NCBI RefSeq assembly: GCF_001611795.1
Contig: NZ_CP015098.1
Span: 3,100,001-3,164,000 of the forward strand
Length of the DNA: 64,000 nt
Reading direction: 5' to 3'
Source: Streptomyces qaidamensis
GTDB taxonomy: Bacteria; Actinomycetota; Actinomycetes; Streptomycetales; Streptomycetaceae
Position numbers and translations under genes: made by a program. This document shows, one piece after another, positions 7,855 through 16,349 of this stretch (position 1 is its first letter; every line of letters starts with the position of its first letter). A model generated the notes under the pieces. The model searched no databases, was not told the origin of the DNA, and saw only the letters and a list, made by a program, of their open reading frames with translations.

Positions 7855-10800
7855 TCAGCCCTCGTCGGTGGAGGCCGAGACGGAGGACGCGGACGACGCC
7901 GACTGCTCCGCCGCCACGGTCTTCTTCGACGCGGTCTTCTTGACGGCGGTCTTGGTCGTCTTCGCCGCCTTCTTGGCCGTCGTCTTCTTGGCGGCGGTCT
8001 TCTTCGCCGCGGTCTTCTTGGTGGTGGCGGCCTTCTTCGCCGTGACCTTCTTCGCCGTCTTGCGGGCCGCCTTCTTGGCGGGGGCCGACTCCTCGGCGGC
8101 CTCCTCCGTGACGGCACCGTCGGACGCGGGCGCCTGCGGGGCCTCCGCGGACACGTGCTCCCCGGACGCGACCTCCGCGGACGCGGCCTCGTTGGACGCG
8201 GCCTCCTCGGACGCGGCCGACGGGACGACCACGACGGCCGTCTCCTCGGACGCCGTGGACACGGTGGGCTTGCGCACCGCACGGCGCCGCGGACGGGCCG
8301 GGGCGGCGCTCTCTGCGGGCGCCTCGGGCTGAACGGCCGGCTCCGGCACCTCGGCGGCCTCGGCCTCGGGCACCGCCGGTGCGGTCTCCGCGACCGTCAC
8401 CACCGCCGCCTCGGCCCCTGCCGGAGAACCGGCCGGAGCGGACACCTTGCGGGTGGCCCGCCGCCGGGTACGGCCCTTGGGCGCGGCGTCCTCGGCCGGA
8501 GCGGCCGGAGCGACCTGCGCGGCCTGCGCGGCCGCGGTCTCGACCACCGGGTCCTCCACGGCCATCGGCTCGGCCTGCGCCTCGGCGGCCGGCTCCGGCT
8601 GCACCGGACGGGCGACCTCCTGCTCGGCGGTCACGTCCTGAGCCGTCGGCACCTCGGCCTCGGCCTGCCCGGCCCGGCCCCGGCCGCGCCGGGCCTTGTC
8701 CCTGCCCTGCTCGGCCTTGGGCTCCGCCGTCTCACCCCGCGGGGCACCCGCCGGAGCCGACGCCCGCCGGCTCGCCCGGCGTCGCGACCGGCCACGGCCG
8801 GCAGCGGCCTCCGCCTCGGCGGCGCTGCTGTACAGCTCCTCGTCGGGCTCGAAGGACGGCTCGGGCAGCGCGATCGGCTCGGCGACCTCGGCTCCGACCT
8901 CCGCCTCGGTCTCGGCCTCCTGCTCGGCGGTCTCGACGGCGGCCTCGTGCACGTGCGGCTGCTCGGCGGCACCGGCACGCGCGCGCTTCTTGCGCTTGCC
9001 GCCGCCCCCGGGGGCCGTCGGCTGCTCCATGTGCACGATGACACCACGGCCGTTGCAGTGGACACACGTCTCGGAGAAGGACTCCAGCAGGCCCTGCCCG
9101 ACCCGCTTGCGGGTCATCTGCACGAGCCCCAGCGAGGTCACCTCGGCGACCTGGTGCTTCGTACGGTCGCGGCCCAGGCACTCCAGCAGGCGCCGCAGCA
9201 CCAGGTCCCGGTTGGACTCCAGCACCATGTCGATGAAGTCGATGACGATGATGCCGCCGAGGTCGCGCAGCCGCAGCTGACGCACGATCTCCTCGGCCGC
9301 CTCCAGGTTGTTCCTGGTGACCGTCTCCTCCAGGTTGCCGCCCTGGCCGGTGAACTTGCCGGTGTTGACGTCGACGACGACCATCGCCTCGGTCCGGTCG
9401 ATCACCAGCGAACCGCCGCTGGGCAGCCAGACCTTGCGGTCGAGGGCCTTGGCGAGCTGCTCGTCGATCCGGTACGTGGCGAAGACGTCGACCTCGGAGG
9501 TCCACTTCGACAGCCGCTCGGCGAGGTCCGGCGCGACGTGCGAGACGTACCCGTGGATGGTCGACCACGCCTCGTCGCCGCTGACGACGACCTTGGAGAA
9601 GTCCTCGTTGAAGATGTCGCGCACGACCCGGACGGTCATGTCCGGCTCGCCGTACAGCAGCGTCGGCGCGTTGCCGTTCTTGGCCTTCTTCTGGATCTCC
9701 TCCCACTGCTGCTGCAGCCGCTCGACGTCCCGGCGCAGTTCGTCCTCGCTCGCGCCCTCGGCGGCGGTGCGCACGATGACGCCCGCGTCCTCGGGGACGA
9801 TCTTCTTGAGGATGGTCTTCAGCCGGGCCCGCTCGGTGTCGGGCAGCTTGCGGCTGATGCCGGTCATCGAGCCCTCGGGCACGTACACGAGGTAACGGCC
9901 CGGCAGGGAGACCTGGCTGGTCAGACGGGCGCCCTTGTGACCGATGGGGTCCTTCGTCACCTGGACGAGCACGGACTGCCCGGACTTCAGGGCGGACTCG
10001 ATACGCCGCGGCCCGTTGGCCATGCCCAGCGCCTCGAAGTTGACCTCACCGGCGTACAGCACCGCGTTGCGGCCCTTGCCGATGTCGATGAAGGCGGCCT
10101 CCATCGACGGCAGCACGTTCTGCACCTTGCCGAGGTAGACGTTGCCGACGTACGAGGTCGACTGCTCCTTGTTGACGTAGTGCTCGACGAGCACGTTGTC
10201 CTCGAGGACGCCGATCTGCGTGCGGTCGCCGTGCTGGCGCACGACCATCACACGCTCGACGGCCTCGCGGCGGGCCAGGAACTCGGCCTCGGTGATGATC
10301 GGCACGCGGCGGCGGCCCTGCTCGCGGCCTTCGCGGCGGCGCTGCTTCTTGGCCTCCAGACGGGTCGAGCCCTTGATGGACTGCACCTCGTCGGACGGCT
10401 CGGCCTTGGGGCGGGGCTCGCGGACCTTGACGACCGTGCGCTCGGGGTCGCCGTCGGAGGGCTCGGACTCGGTGCCGGAGTCACCGGCACGGCGACGGCG
10501 GCGACGGCGACGGCGGCTGCTGCTGGAGCCGCCGGACTCGTCGCGGTCGGTGGCGTCGTCGGAGTCCTCGTCGTCCTCCTCGGCGCCGTCCTCGGTGTCC
10601 TGCGCGGCACCCTGCTCGGACTCGGCGTCCTCGCCGCCCTCACCGTCGGAGTCGGCGGACTCACCGCGCCTGCGGCGGCGGCCGCCCCGGCGACGGCGAC
10701 GGCGCGAGCCGGTGCCCTCGGACTCCTCCTGGTCGTCACCGTCGGCCTGGTCCTCGGCGGACTCGTCGGCCTCCTCCACCTCGTCGTCGGTGATGTCGTC

Positions 10801-12045
10801 GGCGGTGGTGCCGACGGCGGTGGTCTCGGGAGCCTGGGCCTCGGCGTCGTCGGCGGCACCCCGGCGCCGACGCCGGCGACGCGAACCGCCGGTCGGCTCC
10901 TCACGCGGGGCCTCGGCCGGCACGGACTCCTCGGTCTCCTCGGGCTCCTCCGCCCCGACCGCTTCGGCGGCGGCAGCGGCAGCGGCCCGCTCCGGCGTCT
11001 GGAACTGGGGCTCGGTGAAGACGGGCGCCTGGAACAGCGCGACGGCGGGCCGCCTCGGACGCGAGGGCGGCTCGCTCTCGCCGTCGGCCGCGTCCGCGGA
11101 CGCCCGGGCGGCGGCCTTCGAGGCCCGCGCGCCCTTGGCGGGCTGGGCGGGCTCGGCGAAGCCGCCGGCGGCCCGGCGCACGACCCGGCGGCGGCGCCGC
11201 GGACCCGTCTCCTCAGCCGGTTCGGCAGCTTCGGCGGCGGTTTCGGCCGGGATCTCGGCAGCGGGGGCGGGCTCGGCGGCAGCGGTCTCGGAGGCGGTGG
11301 CCTCGGACGCGCGGGCGGGCTCGGCGGCGGGGTTCTCGGTCACAGGTGCCTTCGCCTCCTCGGCGTTCCCTTCCACCGCGTCCGCGGCGGAAGGCGCCCC
11401 GGCGGGCGCGGACGCCCGCCGCGAGGCACGCCGGCGAGTCCGACGCGGAGCAGCCTCTTCAGCGGCCTCGGCACCTTCGGCGGCGCCCTCGGCCACGACG
11501 GCCGGCTCCGGACCGTCGGCCTCGGCCGGGGCCGCGACCGTCTCGGCGGCGGCCTCCGCCGGGGCGGCGGAGGGCGAGGTGACGGTGCGCGTGGCGCGGC
11601 GCCGGGTGCGCTTGGGGGCGGCGTCCTCGGACACCTCGGCGGAGGCGGCAGGGGCGGCCTCGGCCGGCTCGGCGACGGCGGTCACCGGGACCACGGTCTC
11701 GGCGGTCTCCTCGGCCTCGGGAGCGCCGGCGGGTGCGGAGACACGGCGCACGGCGCGACGCCGCTTGGGCGGCGCGGGCGCGGCAGCGGTCTCGACGGCC
11801 TCGGGAGCCTGCTCCGCCTCGGCAACGGTTTCTTCGACCTCGTCGGCCTCTACGACGTCAGCCGCGAGATCCTCGGCCTCGGCGACCGGTATGGCCGGCG
11901 CGACGGTCTCCGCCGGCGCGTCGGAGGAGGCCCCGGTGGGCGGACCCGCCGGGCGGGAAGCAGCACGCCGCCGCCGGCGGGGCGGCAGGGTGTCGCTGGG
12001 AGTGTTCTGTTCGGAACCCTCTGTGGGTTCGGTCGGTTCGAGCAT
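7855..12045 (-). CDS. rne: Ribonuclease E/G family endoribonuclease
   Basis: 1396 residues, in the size range of Streptomyces RNase E homologues, in which the catalytic core sits in the middle. Residues ~1-590 are a low-complexity Ala/Glu/Arg-rich arm. The core starts near residue 595 with MVVRQHGDRTQIGVLEDN and an S1 segment (YVGNVYLGKVQNVLPSME). The DNase-I-like metal site is visible as VVVDVNTGKFTG and IVIDFIDMV, and the zinc-link as CVHCNGRG. A second disordered arm follows and ends in a histone-H1-like Lys/Ala tail (AAKKTAAKKTTAKK). Both arms contain recurring RRRASRRASAPAGAP-type elements. RNase E cleaves single-stranded AU-rich RNA and scaffolds decay partners; in streptomycetes the arms contact PNPase. 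It is followed by a strong terminator. Confidence 0.96.
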   Translation of the reverse strand: MLEPTEPTEGSEQNTPSDTLPPRRRRRAASRPAGPPTGASSDAPAETVAPAIPVAEAEDLAADVVEADEVEETVAEAEQAPEAVETAAAPAPPKRRRAVRRVSAPAGAPEAEETAETVVPVTAVAEPAEAAPAASAEVSEDAAPKRTRRRATRTVTSPSAAPAEAAAETVAAPAEADGPEPAVVAEGAAEGAEAAEEAAPRRTRRRASRRASAPAGAPSAADAVEGNAEEAKAPVTENPAAEPARASEATASETAAAEPAPAAEIPAETAAEAAEPAEETGPRRRRRVVRRAAGGFAEPAQPAKGARASKAAARASADAADGESEPPSRPRRPAVALFQAPVFTEPQFQTPERAAAAAAAEAVGAEEPEETEESVPAEAPREEPTGGSRRRRRRRGAADDAEAQAPETTAVGTTADDITDDEVEEADESAEDQADGDDQEESEGTGSRRRRRRGGRRRRRGESADSDGEGGEDAESEQGAAQDTEDGAEEDDEDSDDATDRDESGGSSSSRRRRRRRRRAGDSGTESEPSDGDPERTVVKVREPRPKAEPSDEVQSIKGSTRLEAKKQRRREGREQGRRRVPIITEAEFLARREAVERVMVVRQHGDRTQIGVLEDNVLVEHYVNKEQSTSYVGNVYLGKVQNVLPSMEAAFIDIGKGRNAVLYAGEVNFEALGMANGPRRIESALKSGQSVLVQVTKDPIGHKGARLTSQVSLPGRYLVYVPEGSMTGISRKLPDTERARLKTILKKIVPEDAGVIVRTAAEGASEDELRRDVERLQQQWEEIQKKAKNGNAPTLLYGEPDMTVRVVRDIFNEDFSKVVVSGDEAWSTIHGYVSHVAPDLAERLSKWTSEVDVFATYRIDEQLAKALDRKVWLPSGGSLVIDRTEAMVVVDVNTGKFTGQGGNLEETVTRNNLEAAEEIVRQLRLRDLGGIIVIDFIDMVLESNRDLVLRRLLECLGRDRTKHQVAEVTSLGLVQMTRKRVGQGLLESFSETCVHCNGRGVIVHMEQPTAPGGGGKRKKRARAGAAEQPHVHEAAVETAEQEAETEAEVGAEVAEPIALPEPSFEPDEELYSSAAEAEAAAGRGRSRRRASRRASAPAGAPRGETAEPKAEQGRDKARRGRGRAGQAEAEVPTAQDVTAEQEVARPVQPEPAAEAQAEPMAVEDPVVETAAAQAAQVAPAAPAEDAAPKGRTRRRATRKVSAPAGSPAGAEAAVVTVAETAPAVPEAEAAEVPEPAVQPEAPAESAAPARPRRRAVRKPTVSTASEETAVVVVPSAASEEAASNEAASAEVASGEHVSAEAPQAPASDGAVTEEAAEESAPAKKAARKTAKKVTAKKAATTKKTAAKKTAAKKTTAKKAAKTTKTAVKKTASKKTVAAEQSASSASSVSASTDEG

Positions 12046-12305
12046 GCGGGCTTATCTCCCGTCAGGCTCCCGGGCGCCGCGCTTGGTCCGGCGATGCCGG
12101 TGACGTCCGCGGCGCGCGCTGTGCGCGTTCGCCGCCGTCCGGGGCGCGGGCGCCGCACGGGAGCTCTCTGTGTCCTGTCTCGCCGGTTCCGTACGCCGAA
12201 TGCGTACGGCCTGGCGAAAGTCTTCTGGTCGGTGCGCTGCCCGACCCAGGTGGCTCCCGAGTCCGAGGGCGGCGCTACGACGTCCGTCCCTACGCGGGAC
12301 CTTCC

Positions 12306-13082
12306 TTACGCCGGCGCCGTCGCGGCGGCAGTCGGTTCGGCCGGGGCCTCGACTGCCTCGCGGTCGGGCGCGAGCGGGTCGGTCACCGTGCCGGTCTCTT
12401 CATCGAACAGCCCCTGCGCCAGCCTGGTCACCGCTGCGGGGACCGGCGGCGCCAGGTCGGCCACGGCGCGGAGACCGGACAGGACGTCGTCGGGTCGTAC
12501 GGCAGGCGTCACGTGCCGAACAACCAGCCGCAGTATCGCACAGGGCTGGTCGGTCGGCCTATCAGCCTGCGAACTGTGCGTTTCCGTGAGGTCGTGGACC
12601 TCCAGGCTCGCAACCGCGGAGCGGGCGTCGAACGTGCGGACGCCGTTCTTGGCGAGGCGCTGGACTTCGACGGCCTCGGCCGCGTTGAAGGCGTCCGCCG
12701 CTCGGCGGGCCTCCTCCGGCGGCACTCCGTCCAGCCGGAGCTCCCAGACGGAAGCCGTCAGCCGGTCGGCGAGCCCCGAGGTGCGGGCCTCGACCGCCTC
12801 GGTGATGTCGAGGCCGGTGGGAAGCGACTCGTCGAGGAGGGCCCTGAGCTGCTCCGGGTCGCGGGGCGCGGTGAGGGCGATCTCCAGGTACTCCGCCTCA
12901 CTGCCCGTGCCGGTGGGTGCGGCATTGGCGTACGACACCTTCGGGTGCGGTGTGAAGCCCGCCGAGTAGGCCATCGGCACCTCGGCACGGCGCAACGCAC
13001 GCTCGAAGGCGCGCTGGAAGTCACGGTGGCTGGTGAACCGGAGGCGGCCGCGCTTGGTGTAGCGCAGACGGATGCGCTGCAC
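12306..13082 (-). CDS. TIGR03936/DUF2344 radical-SAM-associated protein
   Basis: 258 residues. The N-terminus RIRLRYTKRGRLRFTSHRDF and the segment GFTPHPKVSYANAAPTGTGSE are characteristic of the DUF2344 family. This family is usually encoded next to, or fused to, the C-terminus of a TIGR03960 B12-binding-domain-like radical SAM protein; such a protein is present here but 5 kb away at 18092-20056. Its reaction is not established; context suggests a role in RNA or cofactor modification because of repeated linkage to rne and ribosomal-protein genes. About 260 bp separate it from rne downstream. The start is the ATG before QRIRLRY. Confidence 0.9.
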   Translation of the reverse strand: MQRIRLRYTKRGRLRFTSHRDFQRAFERALRRAEVPMAYSAGFTPHPKVSYANAAPTGTGSEAEYLEIALTAPRDPEQLRALLDESLPTGLDITEAVEARTSGLADRLTASVWELRLDGVPPEEARRAADAFNAAEAVEVQRLAKNGVRTFDARSAVASLEVHDLTETHSSQADRPTDQPCAILRLVVRHVTPAVRPDDVLSGLRAVADLAPPVPAAVTRLAQGLFDEETGTVTDPLAPDREAVEAPAEPTAAATAPA

Positions 13083-13130
13083 CGCGGGTGCGGGCGGCGG
13101 GCCTTCGGGCTGTCGCTTGCCCAGTGTCGT

Positions 13131-14336
13131 TCAGTCCTTCGTGAGAGCGGTCGTACTGCTATCAAGAGTACGTGGCTCGCGCCCCGAAGGTTCCCTCCGG
13201 TCGACCGGCCGCGGCTGCCGCGGCTCGCCGAGGAGCATCCGCCGGAAGTCGGCGCGGGCCTGGCGTACGGACTCCCGGGCGGCGGCCAGCGCCTGCCGGG
13301 TGGCCCGCCGCACACTGCGGGCGGCCTCGGCGGCGGGCCGCAGGACGGCGTCCCGTACGAGGTGCCCGACGGGCGTCAGCACGCTGCGGTACACCCACCG
13401 CACCGGTTCGACGAAGATCCACCGGAAGAGGGTGCCGAGCAGGCGCCCGACCGCGAGGGAGATGTGCCCGGCGACGCGCCAGGCGTGACCGAGGGCGTCC
13501 CACACCTCCCGGCCGATGACGGCGAGGACGCGTCCGGCCGGCGTGAGGATCCAGCGCCACAGGGCGAGCGCGGGCAGGACGAGCAGGATGCGGGCGATCC
13601 AGTACAGGGCCATCCCGATCCCGGTGACGATCATGCTCACCAGCCACCCGAGCCCCTTGCAGCACCAGGCGACCGCGCGGCCGACGGGCGCGAGCACCCA
13701 GGTGTACAGCCATAGGGCGGGTACGACGACGAGGTGCTCAGCGAGCCATGCCAGGGCCGTCCAGACGCCGAAGCCCAGCGCGGCCAGCCCGGCGCCGATC
13801 CCCTTCAGAACCCACGTCACCGCGTGCCCGACGGGCGTGAGCAGCCAGGCGTACACCCAGCCGAGCGCGGCTCCCACCCCCCTGGCGATCCAGCCGGCCC
13901 CGGCGCCGACGCCCCGGGCGGCCCATGCGATCGCGTGCCCCACAGGGGTCAGCACATACCGGTAGAGCCAGACCAGGGGCACGACGACGAGGACGTGACC
14001 CAGCCATCCGAGGGCCTTGCCCAGCGGGACGACGACGTAGCGCCACAGCCCCACGAACGGCCAGACGAACACCGCCCGCCCCAGCCACAGCAGCGCCCGG
14101 CCGAGCGGCCGGAGCAGCGTGTCGTTCAGGAACCGTCCGGCCACGACGAGCGCGTCCCACAGCATCCGCACGGGGACGACCAGGACGAGCACGACGATCC
14201 GCACGGGAATCCGGATCGCGACGGCGAGACACCCCTCCGCCGCCTCGGGCTCGCGCCGGGCCGTCGGCCCGGTCGGCCGCTCTCGCGGATCGACCCGCGT
14301 CTCGGAACCCTCATGGGGTCGCTTCTCCAGATCCAT
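13131..14336 (-). CDS. Repeat-built multi-pass membrane protein, function unknown
   Basis: 401 residues. After a charged N-terminus (~35 residues) almost the whole protein consists of hydrophobic segments that repeat a pattern like WLYRYVLTPVGHAIAW, WVYAWLLTPVGHAVTW, WLYTWVLAPVGRAVAW, WRWILTPAGRVLAV and WVYRSVLTPVGHLV, spaced irregularly about 40-65 residues apart. The last ~75 residues are basic (RRATRQALAAARESVRQAR) and probably cytoplasmic. I do not recognise an enzyme family. The repeats suggest expansion of one membrane hairpin unit. It sits immediately upstream of DUF2344 on the same strand (~50 bp), so it may be cotranscribed with it. Confidence 0.8.
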   Translation of the reverse strand: MDLEKRPHEGSETRVDPRERPTGPTARREPEAAEGCLAVAIRIPVRIVVLVLVVPVRMLWDALVVAGRFLNDTLLRPLGRALLWLGRAVFVWPFVGLWRYVVVPLGKALGWLGHVLVVVPLVWLYRYVLTPVGHAIAWAARGVGAGAGWIARGVGAALGWVYAWLLTPVGHAVTWVLKGIGAGLAALGFGVWTALAWLAEHLVVVPALWLYTWVLAPVGRAVAWCCKGLGWLVSMIVTGIGMALYWIARILLVLPALALWRWILTPAGRVLAVIGREVWDALGHAWRVAGHISLAVGRLLGTLFRWIFVEPVRWVYRSVLTPVGHLVRDAVLRPAAEAARSVRRATRQALAAARESVRQARADFRRMLLGEPRQPRPVDRREPSGREPRTLDSSTTALTKD

Positions 14337-14435
14337 ACCGTCGTAGACGCCTTCAGTGCCCCGTCCGGATCCAGCACCGCATCGTCCCGCCCCGTTCTCC
14401 CGCAGTTCCCCCGCTCAGCCGCAAGATCATACGGC

Positions 14436-14903
14436 TCACGCGCGGGTGACCTGCGCCTGGAGCAGCCGGGGTGACTCCTGGAAGCCGCTGCGGGCGTACG
14501 CGGGGATGGCCCGCGGACTGGAGTGCACGGTCACGCGTTCCAGTCCGAGTTCGCGTGCTCCGTCCAGGACGGCCTGGATGAGCCGCCCGCCCAGCCCGCC
14601 GTCCCGCGCCTCGGGTACGACGTACACGCACTGGAGATCGCCGGAGGCCCGCCGCGGCGCCCGGGGCGTGGGCACCCGCTGCACCACCGCGAGCCAGGCC
14701 ATGCCGATGACCCGGTCGTCCCGGACGAGGACCAGGCAGCGGTGGGAGTTCGCGTTCTCCTCCGCCCAGGTGACGAAGTGCCGTACGAAGTCCTCGCGTT
14801 CGCCGAGGTCCTCCAAGCCGTTCTCGACGAGCCACTCCCAGCGGAGGGTGGCCACTGCGGAGAGCTCGGCGGGCCGGGCCGGGCGGATGCTGATGTTGTC
14901 CAT
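14436..14903 (-). CDS. GNAT-family N-acetyltransferase
   Basis: 155 residues. Starts ISIRPARPAELSAV and shows the GNAT core: VLVRDDRVIGMAW (beta strands), LQCVYVVPEARDGGLGGRLI with the acetyl-CoA-binding R/Q-x-x-G-x-G/A-like loop (RDGGLGG), and AIPAYARSGF near the end. The substrate is unknown. ATG at 14903 is used, overlapping the stop of the upstream HTH gene by one base (TGATG), so translation is probably coupled. Third member of a DUF2975-HTH-GNAT operon. Confidence 0.88.
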   Translation of the reverse strand: MDNISIRPARPAELSAVATLRWEWLVENGLEDLGEREDFVRHFVTWAEENANSHRCLVLVRDDRVIGMAWLAVVQRVPTPRAPRRASGDLQCVYVVPEARDGGLGGRLIQAVLDGARELGLERVTVHSSPRAIPAYARSGFQESPRLLQAQVTRA

Positions 14904-15157
14904 CAGGCCATTGTCGAGTCGGCCGTCGAGCCGGACACAGGGCCGGCCGCCTCCTGCGTCTCCCAGCGCAGCAGATCGCCCGGCTGGCACTCCAGCACCT
15001 CGCACAGCGCGGCGAGGGTCGAGAAGCGGACCGCCTTGGCACGGCCGTTCTTGAGGACCGCCAGGTTGGCGGGGGTGATGCCGACGCGTTCCGCCAGTTC
15101 GCCCACGGACATCTTGCGTTTGGCCAGCATCACGTCGATGTCGACGGCGATGGGCAT
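14903..15157 (-). CDS. Small Cro/CI-type HTH regulator (YozG-like)
   Basis: 84 residues. MPIAVDIDVMLAKRKMSVGE leads into a helix-turn-helix (LAERVGITPANLAVLKNGRA) and RFSTLAALCEVLECQPGDLL, typical of short Cro/CI-type repressors paired with DUF2975 membrane proteins. Start ATG at 15157 overlaps the DUF2975 stop (TGATG). It probably autoregulates the operon through the inverted repeat at 15687-15703, given the usual behaviour of such pairs; that is inference. Confidence 0.9.
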   Translation of the reverse strand: MPIAVDIDVMLAKRKMSVGELAERVGITPANLAVLKNGRAKAVRFSTLAALCEVLECQPGDLLRWETQEAAGPVSGSTADSTMA

Positions 15158-15654
15158 CAGATGACCTCTTCCAGCTCGGCCTGCATCTGGGCCGCCTCGA
15201 TGTCGCGTGCTACGGCCTGCGCGAGCAGCATCCGCAGCACGAGCACGATCAGCGCGACGCCCAGCACGGCCACGACGACCCCGCACAGCAGCAGGACCAC
15301 CCCGGGAGCCACGGCCTCGCCCGGCGCGAGCACGACCGCGAGCGCGAAGACCAGCAGGGCGGCCGCGACGAACGCGCCGATCACGATGTGCACGTAGCGG
15401 AAGGCGGCGGTGGAGAACACCGTCCCGCGACGCACCATCGTCACCAGCCGCCACACGCAGACCACGACGACCTGGGCCGTCACGATACCCAGGATCGTGA
15501 TCACCAGGATCGGCGTGCGCAGATACGCGTACTCGGGCCTGAGCCCGTTCATGTCGACGGCCAGCAGCGGCACCATCACCCCCTGCACGAACAGCGATCC
15601 TGCGAGCAGCACCACGAGCACCCCACGCAGTCCCGCCACGGCCAGCTTCCCCAT
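15157..15654 (-). CDS. DUF2975 four-helix membrane protein
   Basis: 165 residues with four hydrophobic segments (around residues 8-28, 45-68, 88-112 and 117-142) and a charged C-terminus (ARDIEAAQMQAELEEVI). The segment VTMVRRGTVFSTAAFRYVH between helices 2 and 3 is a DUF2975-type hallmark. ATG at 15654 is chosen over the longer frame to 15771 because GAAGGAGTG lies directly upstream. It heads an operon with a Cro/CI-type regulator and a GNAT enzyme, all with overlapping stop/start codons. Function unknown; the membrane protein may modulate the adjacent regulator. Confidence 0.87.
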   Translation of the reverse strand: MGKLAVAGLRGVLVVLLAGSLFVQGVMVPLLAVDMNGLRPEYAYLRTPILVITILGIVTAQVVVVCVWRLVTMVRRGTVFSTAAFRYVHIVIGAFVAAALLVFALAVVLAPGEAVAPGVVLLLCGVVVAVLGVALIVLVLRMLLAQAVARDIEAAQMQAELEEVI

Positions 15655-15686
15655 CACCACTCCTTCGATCGAACCACGATGGAAAT

Positions 15687-15703
15687 CTATCGAAACTCGA
15701 TAG
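15687..15703. promoter_or_regulatory. Inverted repeat, likely operator of the DUF2975-HTH-GNAT operon
   Basis: CTATCGA-AAC-TCGATAG, 7-bp arms with a 3-bp spacer, about 33 bp upstream of the DUF2975 start, close to where a promoter would lie. TATCGA-type dyads are a plausible target for the small HTH protein of the operon. Confidence 0.55.
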
Positions 15704-16349
15704 GTGATGCAAGAGCGGCCCGCGCCGGCACGGATCAACGATGGGCTTCCTGCTCCATGGCCCCGCATCACGCCATCGGGGAGGCATGGGCATCCTCATG
15801 GGCAGCCGCCGCCTCACCGAGGAGCGGGCCTTCGACGAGCCGCGCCACTACACCCAGACAAGGACAGCAAGGACAGCAAGCAGCGCGAGGTTGCCCGGCG
15901 GGTCTGCGAAGAGGGCCGCCTGACCTGACGGCTCCCCCAGCACACATTCCGAACTGGGGGAACCTGACCGGGTCGGCCCCCCGGGGGAGCGTCGCCAACC
16001 GGGCCTGCTGAGCGGGTCCCCCGCAGGGCGGGCCTCTCACCTCCCGGGGTCCCTGTTGCTCGATCTTTCACATGAGCAAGGTGAGTGGATTCGGCAATTC
16101 CCGAGGGCCGACAAACTGAAGTCACTCAAGCGAGTGAATACATCGATCAAACGTCCCTGCAAACCGTATCGATGTTTCATTCCTTCCCACTCATCCCGTG
16201 CATCTCTTCCGAGTTGGCGGCGCCGGCGAAGAGCCGTGAGGCATAGTGACACCTAGCAAAAATCCCCGTAGCCTTGCGAAACTGGTCGTCTTGAACACGG
16301 TCGAAATGCCAGGCGGCGGTACGACCTGTGGCACCAGAAGGAGAAATCC
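15704..16349. other. Divergent intergenic region with no supportable gene
   Basis: About 645 bp between the DUF2975 operon and the XRE regulator. Short frames on both strands have no recognisable family features. The second half (16060-16300) is distinctly richer in A/T than its surroundings and contains a perfect TCACTC-AAGC-GAGTGA inverted repeat at 16122-16137. This half probably holds the promoter region of the XRE gene. A direct AGGACAGCA repeat is seen near 15859-15880. Confidence 0.5.
16122..16137. promoter_or_regulatory. Inverted repeat TCACTC-N4-GAGTGA upstream of the XRE gene
   Basis: Perfect 6-bp arms with a 4-bp spacer in the A/T-richer stretch ~210 bp before the XRE start. It could be an autoregulatory site, but the distance is long and no second copy is seen nearby. 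Confidence 0.3.

Noticed and set aside
8155..12969. A 1604-codon plus-strand open frame across rne.
   Set aside because: It is the reverse-strand image of the GC-rich, repetitive rne gene: Gly/Arg/Leu-rich with no domain, and the opposite strand has clear RNase E motifs.
15768..16040. A 90-residue minus-strand frame in the DUF2975-XRE gap.
   Set aside because: Cys/Pro/Gly/Arg-rich composition without motif or ribosome site; overlaps other equally open frames.
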